A stretch of DNA of 64,000 nt from Chrysopilus asiliformis (GCA_964034945.1 OZ035963.1:36208361-36272360), one strand, 5' to 3'; shown: positions 46,071 through 57,366, counted from the stretch's first letter. Numbers and translations: made by a program. Notes: generated by a model from the sequence alone, not told the origin.

Positions 46071-47169
46071 TAGGGATGGGAGAATTCGTTACTTTCATTA
46101 CCCGGTATTAATTCGTTATTTCAACAAAAGTAACGAATACCTAATATTCGTTACTTTTACTCAAAACCCGGGCGATGACGCCTAGTGGTCTATCTAGTAG
46201 GTGATGAGAACAAACCCCTACGATCTCCACAGCTGATGGATGTGCGCAAAGTCGAAATCAGACAATAAATAACAAAATTATATTTCCAAATTCCTATCGA
46301 AAAATTATAAGTACAGAAAAATAATATAAATTTATAACTTGTAATATATGCATGCAAAAACTTGCCATCCATAGAACATCCATACAGTTTGTTCCAAAAG
46401 TTTTCCCTCAATCGAATATGAATATGAATGAATGAGAAACGATTACGATGCGAATTGAGACATATATTCAGTTTAGAAAAATTCGTTTCTTTGTATTCGG
46501 TTCGGAAAAGTAATCAAAACAAAATGCGTTCTTGAAACGAATACTTAATATAGTTGATTCGGTTCCGGGTAATAGCCATTCGTATGTAGTCAATTTGGAG
46601 ATTCGGTTCTATGTATTCGGTATTATTTCATGCATAAGCGAAATGAGAATTAAATACAAGAATTGATGATTGCGACTGGGTATCTGCAAACACATCTACC
46701 AAAAGCGGAGAGGGAAAAAACAAAACTATGAAACAAAACTATGAAGCGCGTCTGACAATAGGAAGCAGAAAGGGAAAGAAAAGTGCTCGACCGATCGTTC
46801 TTCTGGCACGCTTAATGCACCCATGCTTATAGCATGGACTTCTGTAGTTTACCCACACACAGAGATGTTTTTATCTTCGATATAGAGCAACAAGTGAACG
46901 GAGATGGTGTATTTGCATTGAAGCGTGTATGAACACACTAATACCCATGATAGCGAAACAAAGAAAAAGAGAAAATCTTACTCATTTCGGCTATCCATAC
47001 AGTATTCAGTCAATACAATATGCGCAACTGAGTATGTAACGAATTGCAACTGAGTATGTAACGAATTGCAACTATGTAACGAATACATTTCTTAAGATAT
47101 ATTCGGTACTGACTTTAATTTTAAGTAACGAATTCTAATAACCGAATACGCATTACCCGCCCGCCACTA
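46071..47169. mobile_element. 1.1-kb hAT-type element nested in the fossil
   Basis: TAGGGATGGG and TAGTGGCGGG are the ends. CTAACTAG is duplicated at 46063-46070 and 47170-47177. Inside are many ATTCGTTACTT / GTAACGAAT motifs. No transposase found. Confidence 0.85.
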
Positions 47170-47385
47170 CTAACTAGGATGTACCTAATAAAAATTCCTT
47201 TTCCTTGCCCAGAATCTCTGACCAGAAATTATAATAAAGAATAATGGTTATGTTAACATATTGTAATTTTTTTTTATTTTTCACATACAATTAAATAAAG
47301 AGTAAACACTAATAATCTTATGCGACCCTTGAGAGAAAAGATAACCGTTGAAGATGACTTCAACTAGAGTCTGTACATATCTAAT

Positions 47386-47577
47386 TTATAGTACATGGAT
47401 TCGTCTTTCCTTTAACTTTGCCCATGCCGAAACAAATTTCGTAAGGTCAATTGTATCAGTTAGGTCTTTTTCGCTGTGTAGTATCATTAAAGAACTCAGT
47501 CTTTCGTCTCCCATAGTCACCCTTAGAACGTTTTTCACCAGTTTTAGCTGGCTGAATTTGCGCTCATTCGTAGCTAT
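47386..47577 (-). pseudogene. hAT transposase C-terminal dimerisation domain
   Basis: Read on the minus strand: IATNERKFSQLKLVKNVLR, then VTMGDERLSSLMIL and a terminal helix, stopping at 47386. ATNERxFSxLKxxKNxLRxxMxxxRLxxL is the signature of the hAT C-terminal dimerisation region. A stop directly precedes it, and the catalytic domain is not found. It belongs to the surrounding 3.8-kb element. Confidence 0.88.
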
Positions 47578-47968
47578 TCATTTGTTTAAAAAATCCGAAC
47601 ACCGATGGTAAAACAATTACACATATACGGCCCTATTCCAGGATCCGTCGTAGCTACGATTTTCGGAGAATTCGTGAAGATGGTATTCCACGATCCGAAG
47701 GAATTAAATTAATTTCGAAAACATTACGAATCGGAATATCTGGTATCATAGAATCCGACGCAATCGATCTTTTGACAGCTAAACCTACGAAAAATTTTTG
47801 CTTCGTAACTTCATTTTCTTATGATTTTAGCTCAATATATGGCCTGAATTGTACAACAAACAGCAATTTTAACATTTTTATTTGTTTATTTAGTATTAGT
47901 GTAACTTTTAACACATTAAGAGGAAATATTTTAGAAAAAAGAGCACTGTGAGTATTCCTAAGTATAAG

Positions 47969-48666
47969 CCCAGCAAGATTTTAGTAACGTGTTCAACTAC
48001 AAATGCAACACTTCGCATCTGTAGAAGGATGTAAATGTGCGTGTAGTGGTGAAGTATTCTTATTTACTTTCGCATCGCCATTGGGCGAAGAGAGACAAAC
48101 TAATGTCATTCCATCCAACCATTCTGTTCTTGCATCAACTTTTGTTATTCCCAGTGACATATCTGCGAAAGCAACATCAAATGATTCGGGAATTCCTTAA
48201 TTTGAACTCGGATCTTCAAATTGTGGAATTTCCACTCGATGTTGCTTCCGCAAAAATTTCATTGGGAATAGCAAACGCTCCTGCTTCGCCAAATGAGGAT
48301 CCGGAAAACACAAGAAATGAGAATTCGGAAAACATTTTAATAAAAATAAAATTATCGGAGTATTTTGTTACCAGTAACGCTAAAAGTAACACATGTTACT
48401 TTTAGCGTTACTGGTAACAAAATATTCACATATTTCGTCTCATTTCATCTCACACCTAATAAACATAAGGCTGTCTCGTTTCTACATTGCTAGAGCAAGA
48501 CATACTTATATACGTTTGGTGTTGGAGTAAGTGCGATAGACATTCACACAGATTGTCAATTGCACGTGAGTTTTTTCCCAACGCTCTAAGAAGATTCACG
48601 CATAGGGTAACAGTGAATTATCACGTTACTCCACTAGTTACGTAACTAGTTCCGAATCTTGCTGGG
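47969..48666. mobile_element. 698-bp element nested in the CGGCCC-end element
   Basis: CCCAGCAAGATT is exactly inverted at the right end. The sister copy at 35471 is uninterrupted here. It holds an imperfect palindrome (about 48140-48290) and a perfect hairpin (48361-48424). The class is unknown. Confidence 0.8.
48361..48424. repeat. Perfect 31-bp-stem hairpin, 2-nt loop
   Basis: The arm starts TATTTTGTTACCAGTAACGC and is exactly complemented on the other side of CA. Smaller GTTAC/GTAAC repeats lie within it. Confidence 0.95.
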
Positions 48667-49618
48667 AGTTATTTGTTGTCGTTTTTATTCCACTATTAAA
48701 GTCCTTCACTTCGATAAATCTTCTTCCAGACACAAAGTTGCAAACGCTGCAGAATCCATTATTAATAACAATTTTCGTTTTAAGTCAAGAAAGTTACATT
48801 TTTCACGAAACTATTCCATGTCAGAAATCTATTCCTTATGAGTTTTGCATAGGGACCTTTTTACAAAGACATTTATTTTTCGAAATTAGATTTTAATCAG
48901 GCACCACTAAGTTCAATTCCGTTCGGATCGTGGAATACTGATTTCTTCGTATTCGTAACGTAGTTAGTTCTTCGTAATAAAGCTACGACGGATTCTGGAA
49001 TCGGGCCGATATTTTCAAAACTCACCGTTTCAGCACGAATATACTAGATCGCTCGATTTGCTGTCTCAAATGGTCCCATTTCAATACAGTTCAGTGAATC
49101 AAAACGAGTCAAATAAGAGCGAGATAACCGTATGAAAACAAATATACTCCTCTCGTTTAAACTGTGAGCTGTCAAAGGAAAATAGACTTTCGGAATGGTG
49201 TTGGCACCTAAAGTTAGTCTCAAACTTGTGAAATTTGATTTTCGCGGCAGACGAAATTTGAATTTCGCGAGATTATACAGTTCAGTGGATGCGTTTAACT
49301 ATGATAAAGAGGGACAATTTTTTAGCAGAGCTTTGTATGGTGACAGTTGTTCTATGTTATATAGTTCTGTGCCATAAACTGATGAGAACATTATACTCCT
49401 CCCACGGTCGAGTGTCTACTCTTTCAAAGCCTTTTATTCATTCTCTCCCAACTCGCTGTGACGCTGTTGCCAAAGCAGAATGGTATGTGTAAAAAAGAAA
49501 CAAGTCATAAAACAGGCGTATGTTCACTAATAGAAAATATGAGGTAGAAAAAGACAAGTTGGGATTTTGGAAAATCAACTAAAGAGATTTCCCAACTTGG
49601 GAAATCTCACATCTTTAA

Positions 49619-49675
49619 CACTAGATTGTTCAAGCAAGTCATCTTGACTGCTTGACTTCCTTGGGCAATCTAGTG
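49619..49675. mobile_element. 57-bp TIR-only mariner relic
   Basis: It consists of CACTAGATTGTTCAAGCAAG, a few bases, and an inverted end, flanked by TTAA (TA in mariner terms). The ends match those of the element at 61046. Confidence 0.85.
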
Positions 49676-49799
49676 TTAAGAAGTGAGATTTCCCAACTTC
49701 TAAAGGTCAAATTCCCAACTGAAGACTTATTGGGGGGGGGGGAGCCTCCCCCCCCATCCCCCCCCAGTCGGTACGGCCCTGACTCTATTTAAAGTAACA

Positions 49800-50405
49800 G
49801 GTTAAGGATTTATAACATTTTATCTGATTTTGAATTGTTAAATGTTGATTTTTTGCTAAAAAAGTTTAAATTATTTTAATGTAAGTATAATTTTTTTATA
49901 AAATCAAATGATTCTACCTACAGACCATTAAATAAACAAGGAAACAATTCGGGTAAGGTAAAATCTTCCGCATTTTTCTGCCACATTTTTTGAATCGAGT
50001 GCTTTCTTTGATATAAATTCGTTTATTAATGATGTGGATGCTATGCCTATTATATGCTACATAAAAACCAATTCAATTATTCAAGGTTAAAAATGGCAAC
50101 CGCGGCTTGTGAAATGATTCCTCATACAAAAATAAATACATTTTGTATCAAAAGATGAATATAAGTGATGATATTACCATCAGTTTTATTTCGTGAGTGG
50201 GTGACATATCTTTACCTAGTTAATCAAAATTTTAGTTTGGTAGAAATAAATCTCAACAGTATTTCACGAAATCTTTTAAATGTGATTAAGATTGATTTTC
50301 AGTTGAATATTTAAAAAAAATTATACATGCTCACCGACAAAAAAATAATGATTAATATTCCGCAGCGCGTATCTCGACGTTAACTTATCCGAATATTAAT
50401 TTTTT
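49800..50405. other. Non-coding, nothing recognised
   Basis: AT-rich, without a gene. Confidence 0.4.
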
Positions 50406-50411
50406 TATTTA

Positions 50412-51125
50412 CGTATTTTTAATTTCTTATATGAAGTACGTAGTATAGTATAGTATTGTAATCATGAAATATTTCGACTTCTTAATAAAAACATTTCCCG
50501 AGAACTCCTGAGTTGAGAAAAATGTCTTTCTGTCTGTCCTCTGCGTACAAGATTTAGCAGAGCTAGAGCTATGAAATTTTAAGGTGCTGCTCCACAGGAG
50601 AGTAAATACGCGAGTAACTCTTAAAAACTCTCGAGAGTTACTCGCAGGAGGTTGTCCATTTGGGAGTTAATTTCGGCGATTTTTCTATCACTACTAGCGA
50701 AATCGAGCTTCTAGCGTTCTCGAGAGCTACTACCGAAACTACTAGCGAGTAGTGGCGAGATACTCTCCGAGAGTTCAGTGGAGGCCTGTCGACTAGAGAG
50801 TAGAATCACTTTTGACAGCTCGCAGAAACTAGCTCGCGAGTTTTTGCGAGCGACTCTCAGAGACGTGTCCATTTGCGAGTAGCTGCTATCGAGAGGTTCT
50901 CGCCGGCATTTAATCTCATGTGGAGCGGCACCTTTACAGTGGCGTTTGGTCCTGAAATGGGACGATCCGTAAACCGGAAATATCAAAATGCCGACTTTTA
51001 AAAAATTATAATTTCGTTTTTCGCGATTTACTCCTAACTTTTTCCCAGCATTTTCTAGCGGTATATGTATGACAAAAGTTGCATGCAATAAAATTTTCCA
51101 CACTTTTGTCTTTCATTATAACTCT
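50412..51125 (+). mobile_element. Diverged GTCY repeat, family B, with nested MITE
   Basis: It keeps the order of the family (GTATTGTAATCATGAAA, short array, GAGCTATGAAATTTT, GGTCCTGAAATGGGACGATC) but is truncated at the 3' side. Confidence 0.7.
50582..50933. mobile_element. 352-bp Harbinger-type MITE, TTA duplication
   Basis: AGGTGCTGCTCCACA and AGGTGCCGCTCCACA are the ends. TTA flanks both (50579-50581 and 50934-50936), and sister repeats are unbroken here. ACTCTCGAGAGT-type motifs repeat inside. Confidence 0.85.
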
Positions 51126-51129
51126 GTAT

Positions 51130-51840
51130 CTCAAAGCGTTATCTAAATACAGGTATCGTGACTTTTTAATTTATTAATTATTTATTTTGGACGAAAATAT
51201 TATAAAATATTGAGTAAGTTTCTTTTGAACAACTTATTCTCGAGCATACATCATAGCTGCTTTCTCCGTACCTTTCTTTAATACCATAGATAATATAAAT
51301 ATGTACAATAGATGGCCAACTCTCACTATTGACTGCGACGCCTCAGTGCCTGAAATTAAGAAATAAATAAAACAATATTTTCCAAATTTATTTTGTTATT
51401 TTAAATCTAAATGAACTTTTTACAAAAGTATTTCAAGTTAATTCATTGTAAAAAGAAAATCTTTAGTTTGTCGCAAAACTACATTTAATTCGACCAACCG
51501 TTGTTGGGTAAATAAATAATCCCAATTTATAATCACTTTATAATGCACTGTAAATCACGAAAATTAACAAAAACTACGAATCTAAACTGAAAGCCAGAAT
51601 AACAAGAAAATTTTTAATGTCAAAACGAAAATCACAAGCGGCACGCTCGCCGTCGTGCTTTAAAAACGAAAAACAGATGTGACACGTGCGCTATCGTGTT
51701 TGGAACCTGTACTAAATAATGATATCGACTTTTCGTTCTAAGTTGACTCACCGTGCTTAATACACGCAGATCATCAGAATCAACCTGATTTTGTTCCGCC
51801 CAAGCGATTGAAAGATTGTGGGTTCCTACAATCCTGTCTA
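51130..51840. other. Non-coding, nothing recognised
   Basis: No gene seen. Confidence 0.4.
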
Positions 51841-51842
51841 TA

Positions 51843-51994
51843 AGCCTGTTCACATTGGTTGAAATAGTCCGCCTAATTCTGACAGAAACTTGCAACCTTT
51901 AGGCAAGGTGAGGAAGTGGGACTGAGCCCCATTTCCTCATCTTGCCAGTTTCTGTCAGAATTAGGCGGACTATTTGAACCAATGTGAACAGGCT
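51843..51994. mobile_element. 152-bp foldback MITE
   Basis: AGCCTGTTCACATTGGTT is inverted at the right end, with about 50 bp of complementarity. CTAT lies on both outer sides. Confidence 0.75.
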
Positions 51995-52114
51995 CTATGG
52001 GAATATCTGGCACAGAATTACAAAAACTCCAAAATGGAATAAGTTAAATGTGTGTTCACTATTTCAAGTGATTCACTAGGGGTTCACTATACCAAATTCC
52101 TACTTTATACAGTT

Positions 52115-52740
52115 ACTAGCAGACCCTTCGTTGCCAGCTAAAAGTTTTTTGTATAAATTTTAGAATGCCAAAAAAACATAAATAACTTAAAAAGTTTTTG
52201 GAATAAAGGTTATCCTTACAGGACCTTCCATTTCGAATTATGAAATTCCAACACCAGATTCGTGATAAGCAACCCTGAAAACTTCCAAAGCCAGTTTTTG
52301 CGAGAAAAAGACATTTTCGATATCCTCACAGGACCTTCCGTTTAGAATTTTAAAAACCTAACACCGGATTCGCGATTAACGACCCCGGAAACCACCTTAT
52401 GCCGATTTGTCCCGGGAAAAACGGGAAAAAGGATATTTGCGTTATCCTTTCAGGATCTTCCGTTTCGAATTATGAAAATCTAATACCGGATTCGTGATCA
52501 GCGACATCAAAAACCCTATAATGCAAATTTTTCCGTGGAAAAATGGGAAAAAGGATATTTTCATTATCCTTACAGGACCTTCCGGTTCGAATTTTGAAAA
52601 TCTACATAGCTAAAAACCTGCTCCTGGCAACACAGATCATTTTGCAAAAACCGCGTAAAAATCGGTCCAGTAGTTTTTGAGTTTTGTAATCTCAAACGGA
52701 TAAACAGACAAACATCCATTTTTATATATATATATATTTC
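52115..52740 (-). mobile_element. Helitron-like repeat with four tandem units (reverse)
   Basis: The complement resembles 13795-14302. Units contain CAGGACCTTCCGTTT-type blocks at about 52219, 52330, 52450 and 52572 (period 111-122). The far end is ACTAGCAGACCC, the near end ACAGACAAACATCC. Confidence 0.6.
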
Positions 52741-52959
52741 GGTGCAAACGGCGGTCATCTCCACTTTTCGATGAAAATGAGTTATTGATGCCAACTGCAA
52801 GAATAAACGAATGCGCATATTTGGCTACAAACACCATACTTATTGGAGGTTTGTGTACAAAGTAAGAAAATAATAATAAGAAATTATTAATCCTTTAATA
52901 AGAAAAGGAGACGACTGAAGGCATTGTTTCATATAATTTGACGCAGATTTCTTTTTTAA

Positions 52960-53893
52960 CCCGCATCCATCGTTTGTATCAATTTGATACAAATTTAAAA
53001 TATTAATGGTTATATTGTTTTAACGTTTGAATAATTTCAGTTGAATTTTTGGCTACCTTCCTAACTTTTCAAAATATATAAAAAAAACATTTAACAGATG
53101 CCGCAAAATGTACCGTTAGGGTTGTACAAAATTTGTAACAAATCCAACGGTATCATTTCGATACTCGTGCCATTTTTGTTATCACCTGCATTGCATTCAG
53201 TTGTTTATAGAAACTTGTTGATTAATTAGTTCTTTTTTATCATAAAAAAATAATTTTCGTAATGGCTAGTACGTAAAGTGACGATATATCTGATAGTGAT
53301 ATTGAAAGTTATCCATATAGAAATTATGTACCAAACGAAAGTGATTCAAAGGATGAAGATGATTTTGTGGATCAAGAAGCAAGAGAACAATCAATTTTAG
53401 TACCTGACTCATGGCTTCAATCAAAAGATACAAAAATTCAGTAATAAAGTATGATTGACCACAAAATATCAGGCGAAGTGCTATTGATAATGGTTTGTAT
53501 AAATTTGTGTCTTTTATGGTATCATATGTACCTACCAAAAAAAAAAAGTTTTTCTTCTTAGTACATTGCATACTAAGAAAACTATTCGTGATGAAAATGC
53601 AAAAAAACCAGAAATTATTCACTATTATAATGAAACAAAAGTGGGTTTTTTGAAGCAAAACTTATGTAAAAAATTCGTATGTCCTAAACATCATTATTTT
53701 ATTTGTGACAAATGTATCTAATTTTTTTTATCTATTCTTTCTTTGTTCGAAAATAAATAAAGTCTGATGTTATCAATTGACAAAATATAACACCAAATTG
53801 TTTTTATAAATCATTTAATTGGTCTTTTCCTAACATGTATCAAATTGATACACAGCGTATTATTTGTTCATTAAAATAAACTATGGATGCGGG
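52960..53893 (+). mobile_element. Internally deleted piggyBac element
   Basis: TTAA lies at 52956-52959 and 53894-53897. Ends CCCGCATCCATCG and CCCGCATCCATAG. GTATCAATTTGATAC occurs near both ends. It contains both ends of a transposase gene without the middle. Confidence 0.9.
53262..53722 (+). pseudogene. piggyBac transposase remnants (N- and C-termini)
   Basis: The first part (from ATG at 53262) has an early TAG, then an acidic stretch (SDDISDSDIESYPYRNYVPN, then DEDD), as usual at piggyBac N-termini, and ends in stops at about 53440. The second part, near 53560-53720, reads KPEIIHYYNETKVGF and a cysteine-rich end CKKFVCPKHHYFICDKCI. The YNETK motif and the terminal Cys/His cluster are typical of piggyBac transposases. 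The whole DDD core is missing. A short segment between them is in other frames. Confidence 0.85.
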
Positions 53894-53901
53894 TTAAGTA
53901 A

Positions 53902-54110
53902 ACATAACAAAAGCTATAATTGCCAATCTGGCAATTATTGAAAACCCGTATGGTGATATGGCATTGTTCGAAATTTAAGTGAACAGCGAACAGTTGTATC
54001 AAACTTCCCATTTTAAGTCAAACTTTTCAAAAAGATTTTTTAAAATTTATTCCAATCGGATTTTGATGACTTTTGTTCTTGCACCCTCTTTACTCCCCGT
54101 TTACCCCCTT
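53902..54110 (-). mobile_element. Partial Helentron-like repeat
   Basis: 3' end only (hairpin ATTGCCAATCTGGCAAT, ACCCGTATGGTGAT), directly beside the piggyBac element. Confidence 0.7.
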
Positions 54111-54114
54111 AGTG

Positions 54115-54590
54115 GTAAAATTTCGGAAAACCCCGCCTTAGTGAGTCTACGTGATGGTTGGGACATACTCACCCTCATTCTGAATGGCGAATTACACGAC
54201 AAAAGTCACGTCACGCGGTTTTTGGTATTCTTATTGGCGAGTGGAGCGGCAATCGGCAAATAGCGGCAGGTTGACGGGACACGTGACGTTTCTGTCATCG
54301 CCAAATTCGAAGTGAGAGTACTCGTCCCGCTCAGTTAAATACATTGGATGAAGAGAAAACGTAAATTAAATACATATTTGGACATTTCTATTGCCCAGTA
54401 TTCAGTTAGACAGAAATTACGGTATGGATTTAAATTGTCGATTCTCGCGACTATGAGAATGGCAAACTCGGCGTGACGTGACGTGACAATCGTCACGTCG
54501 AATGAAGTGACGCGCCAATGGGAACATGGGTGATGTCTTTCAGTGATTAAATGTTTTTGATAAAGTCGTCATCCGTGTCGAGAACCTTCA
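54115..54590. other. Non-coding, GTCACG-rich
   Basis: Repeated GTCACGTCACG / CGTGACGTGAC motifs near 54204 and 54470 suggest a worn foldback. No gene. Confidence 0.4.
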
Positions 54591-55105
54591 TTTGATTTTA
54601 CTGTTTTTCATTTTAATCAACGATCGCCAATATGGGTTTGGTGCGCGCCGCTCCACAAGCGATCTTTTGGTCTGCTTGACCGAGCGTTGGAGTAAAAGTC
54701 TCCATAATTTTGGCGAATCAAAAACTATAGTACTGGACATCTCCAAAGCTTTCGACCGTGTTTGGCACAAAGCTTTGATGGCAAAGATACGAGCTATCGG
54801 TCTAAACCCTGCGATTTCCAAATGGATTGAGAGCTATCTTTCTGACCGTTCAATACGGGTTGTATTGGACGGTTATAAATCTGATCTCTTCAAAATTAAC
54901 TCTGGTGTCCCTCAAGGCTCAGTTCTAGCTCCTACGCTTTTCTTAATATTTATCAATGATCTACTATCTCTCACTCTCAATCCACTTTACTGTTTCGCTG
55001 ATGACAGCTCCCTTGACGCATCCTACCATTTCAGTTCACCTGCAGAATCGAACGCCATTGCAGTTCGATCGAAACGCAGTGAGCAAATTAGATCTTTGAA
55101 TTCTG

Positions 55106-55844
55106 GGCATCAATCGTATAACGAGACGCGTCTCCGTCTTTGAGCTGAGACGGCGACATCGACGCGACACGTTTTTCTAATCGTGTATCGCGACACTAAA
55201 AAGTTTTAGCGTTCAATGGATTGAATTTCTTAAATCAATTATAGGTCATGCTAAATAAAGCTTTCCGAGTGCACAATACGAACCAGTTTTGCTCACTACA
55301 AGTATCTTGCTACAGAAGCGTCAAAATAAAAATGTTTGGATTAGCTGAAATTAATTTTGTGTTAAGTTCACCAGAAAAAAGGGAATTACGAGTTGTTCGC
55401 AGGTTCTCAAGGGACAAAAATTATCCGTTCCAGCTCATCTCAAAACCGTAGTGTATAATTAATAGACTTTTTGCTTGAAGTGAATAAAAATAGAATCCCC
55501 CCAGAAAAGTATTTTTCTTTTTGTTGCCGGAAGCACCAGTGTCAAACGCGCCCCTCGCTAAGGCACTATTTTCCTCCATAAACCTTACAAGGGTTTCCCA
55601 CTGTTTTTCACTCGTTATCTTCCTAAAAAATATAAATGTATTATAATTTAAATACAAAAACTTTTATTTACTTTTGTTCCTCCATTGTGAAATGACAGAC
55701 GGAATGACACTGAGCGACACCTCGAACTGTGTCGCTGAACGAAAAGACGCGTCGCTAGTATGCAACGACGCGTCTCCATACACGATTCCTTTTCTTAATG
55801 AAAGACGCGATTTCGTGTCTGCGTCGCGTTATACGATCGATGCC
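55106..55844 (-). mobile_element. Harbinger-like element, CTG duplication
   Basis: GGCATC-(A/G)-ATCGTATAACG is inverted at the right end. CTG lies at 55103-55105 and 55845-55847, and the RT frame reads across one CTG, so the 3-bp duplication is supported. It holds part of a Myb/SANT-like gene. Confidence 0.82.
55510..55625 (-). pseudogene. Myb/SANT-like domain fragment
   Basis: Minus strand: KITSEKQWETLVRFMEENSA, then LARGAFDTG. This is the usual start of insect Myb/SANT-like (zeste-type) domains that accompany Harbinger elements: a helix with xxLVxFMExNxxLARGxF. The rest of the domain does not follow. Confidence 0.6.
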
Positions 55845-56639
55845 CTGATTTAAACACAATTCTGGCTCGGGCAGAATCAACCGTGTGGAATTCAACGCTT
55901 CTAAAACCCAATCAATGCTGTTGTCGATGAAATGCGAAAAATCTCCCGAAACGGTCGAATTCATGAATGAGTCTATTAATGACTCTAAAAACATCAGAAT
56001 GCTGGGCATCGAAATAAATGAAAAGCTCCGATGGAGTGATCATATTTTTAAAATAGCAAAGGAAGCAAAAAATATTTCGCACCAGTCGACGTCCTTAACA
56101 TTTACAAGAGCTACATTCGACCGAGACTCGAGTACAATTCGTACATTTGGGCTGGAGCCTCAAAAACTGTCCTGCAACTGCTGGACCGAATTCAAAAACG
56201 TGCGATCTGACTGATTGGAGACAAGTCTTTGGCAGATTCATTACCGTCTTTCGAGCATCGTCGCTCTGTTGGAGTACTCAGCATATTCTATAAATATTTC
56301 AATGGGAAATGTTCCACCGAAATTTCCCAACTTATTCCTCCACGGTACATCTTCCCTAGACCCTCTCGTTCTGCTGCACGCGCGCACGACTTCTTCCTTG
56401 AGCCTCCCTGTTTTCGTACAGTAAAGTTTAGGAGTTCCTATATTCCGCGAACAACAAGACTTTGGAACGATCTACCATCTGGAGTGTTTCCCCCGGACAA
56501 TAACCCGCAGAAGTTCAAGGAGAACATAAACCGGCATATCCTATAGTCCTTCCGACCATCCTGAGCTGTGCTTCGGCATTAAAGGGTCTTCCCCTAAGCT
56601 CTGGCTGGAACTATATAAAAAAAATAGTCGAAAATCAAA

Positions 56640-57360
56640 TGTTTTTTTTATATGATATTAATATTTGATTTAAACGCATCCATATTATTTAAATGAAAAG
56701 TATTTAAAACAAAAACTTAGTTAATTTGACTATCTGTAAAGGCCCTGTAAAGAATATCTCTCTTAAATAAGAAGAGAGGTGTCTTTGTAGTGGTGTCGCT
56801 GCATTCTCTGACAAAAAATAGTCATTACTTTTGATTTAAATCAAATAACGTCCAAAAACCATTGGCGCAAATTTAGCGAGTTTTTTTTATTTGATTGAAC
56901 TGCTTTTTCGTTGTATCTAATGACCATTTTCCATCAGTGTGGTTGCATTTATTTCCTGTTTGCTTTTACTAGGATCTTCTTCGCCCTCAGACTATACAAT
57001 AAAATCTTATTAAAAAAACCGATTTTGATTCCTTCAATACGGTCAATATACTGCACAATATTGAAATATTGCACAATAATATCAGATCACCCCCTTCCCT
57101 CCCCTCCCCTACCCATCTGCATTTGAAATCAAAAATTACGAAAATCTCGAGAACGGTTGTTCATACAGAAAAAATCATTAATGACGAAAATATTTAGAAT
57201 GTCATTTTACATATATCGTCAGTACATGAAAATCGAATAGGAGCAACTTTCATACCCTATATGACGAAATAGTCAAAACTATAATATTTGTTGTTGTAAT
57301 ATTTTTTTGGTTCTTGGTTTTGTTTTAAAGTTGTTTTTTAAATGTTATAAAAAAATATAG
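56640..57360. other. Non-coding, nothing recognised
   Basis: AT-rich, with a C/T-rich patch at 57088-57117. Confidence 0.4.
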
Positions 57361-57366
57361 CATTTT

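Larger units (their letters stand above)
47628..49008 (-). mobile_element. Second CGGCCC-end Harbinger-like element, ATA duplication
   Basis: The complement matches 35471-36155 along its length once 47969-48666 is removed. ATA lies at 47625-47627 and 49009-49011. Confidence 0.85.
45993..49786 (-). mobile_element. 3.8-kb hAT fossil with 8-bp target duplication
   Basis: The ends CAGGGCCGTATCGA (left) and CAGGGCCGTACCGA (right, complement) are flanked by ACTCTATT on both sides (45985-45992 and 49787-49794). It holds the C-terminal hAT domain (minus strand, 47386-47577) and several later insertions. G-runs follow both ends. Confidence 0.9.
54613..56546 (+). pseudogene. Non-LTR reverse transcriptase, broken
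   Basis: The frame starts within the RT domain (QYGFGARRSTSDLL), then TIVLDISKAFDRVWHKAL with a catalytic aspartate, NSGVPQGSVLAPTLFLIF and the catalytic FADD at 54994-55005. It is cut at 55105 by an insertion and continues after 55847 (RVEFNASKTQ, LGIEINEKLRWSDHIFKIA). Frameshifts and stops separate the last conserved part (SYIPRTTRLWNDLPSGVFP), which ends at about 56546. The 5' end (endonuclease and ORF1) is absent. Dead copy. Confidence 0.88.
54613..56625 (+). mobile_element. 5'-truncated non-LTR retrotransposon (jockey-like)
   Basis: Reverse transcriptase, then a 3' part ending TCTGGCTGGAAC plus an A-rich tail. A 739-bp Harbinger-like element splits it. A second 3' fragment lies at 16434. 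Clade assignment from motifs is approximate. Confidence 0.85.

Noticed and set aside
47348..47611. Plus-strand open frame of 87 residues
   Set aside because: It is the antisense of the hAT dimerisation domain on the minus strand.
48037..48405. 122-residue plus-strand gene
   Set aside because: It runs through an imperfect palindrome and a perfect hairpin inside a mobile element; frames on both strands look equally coding.
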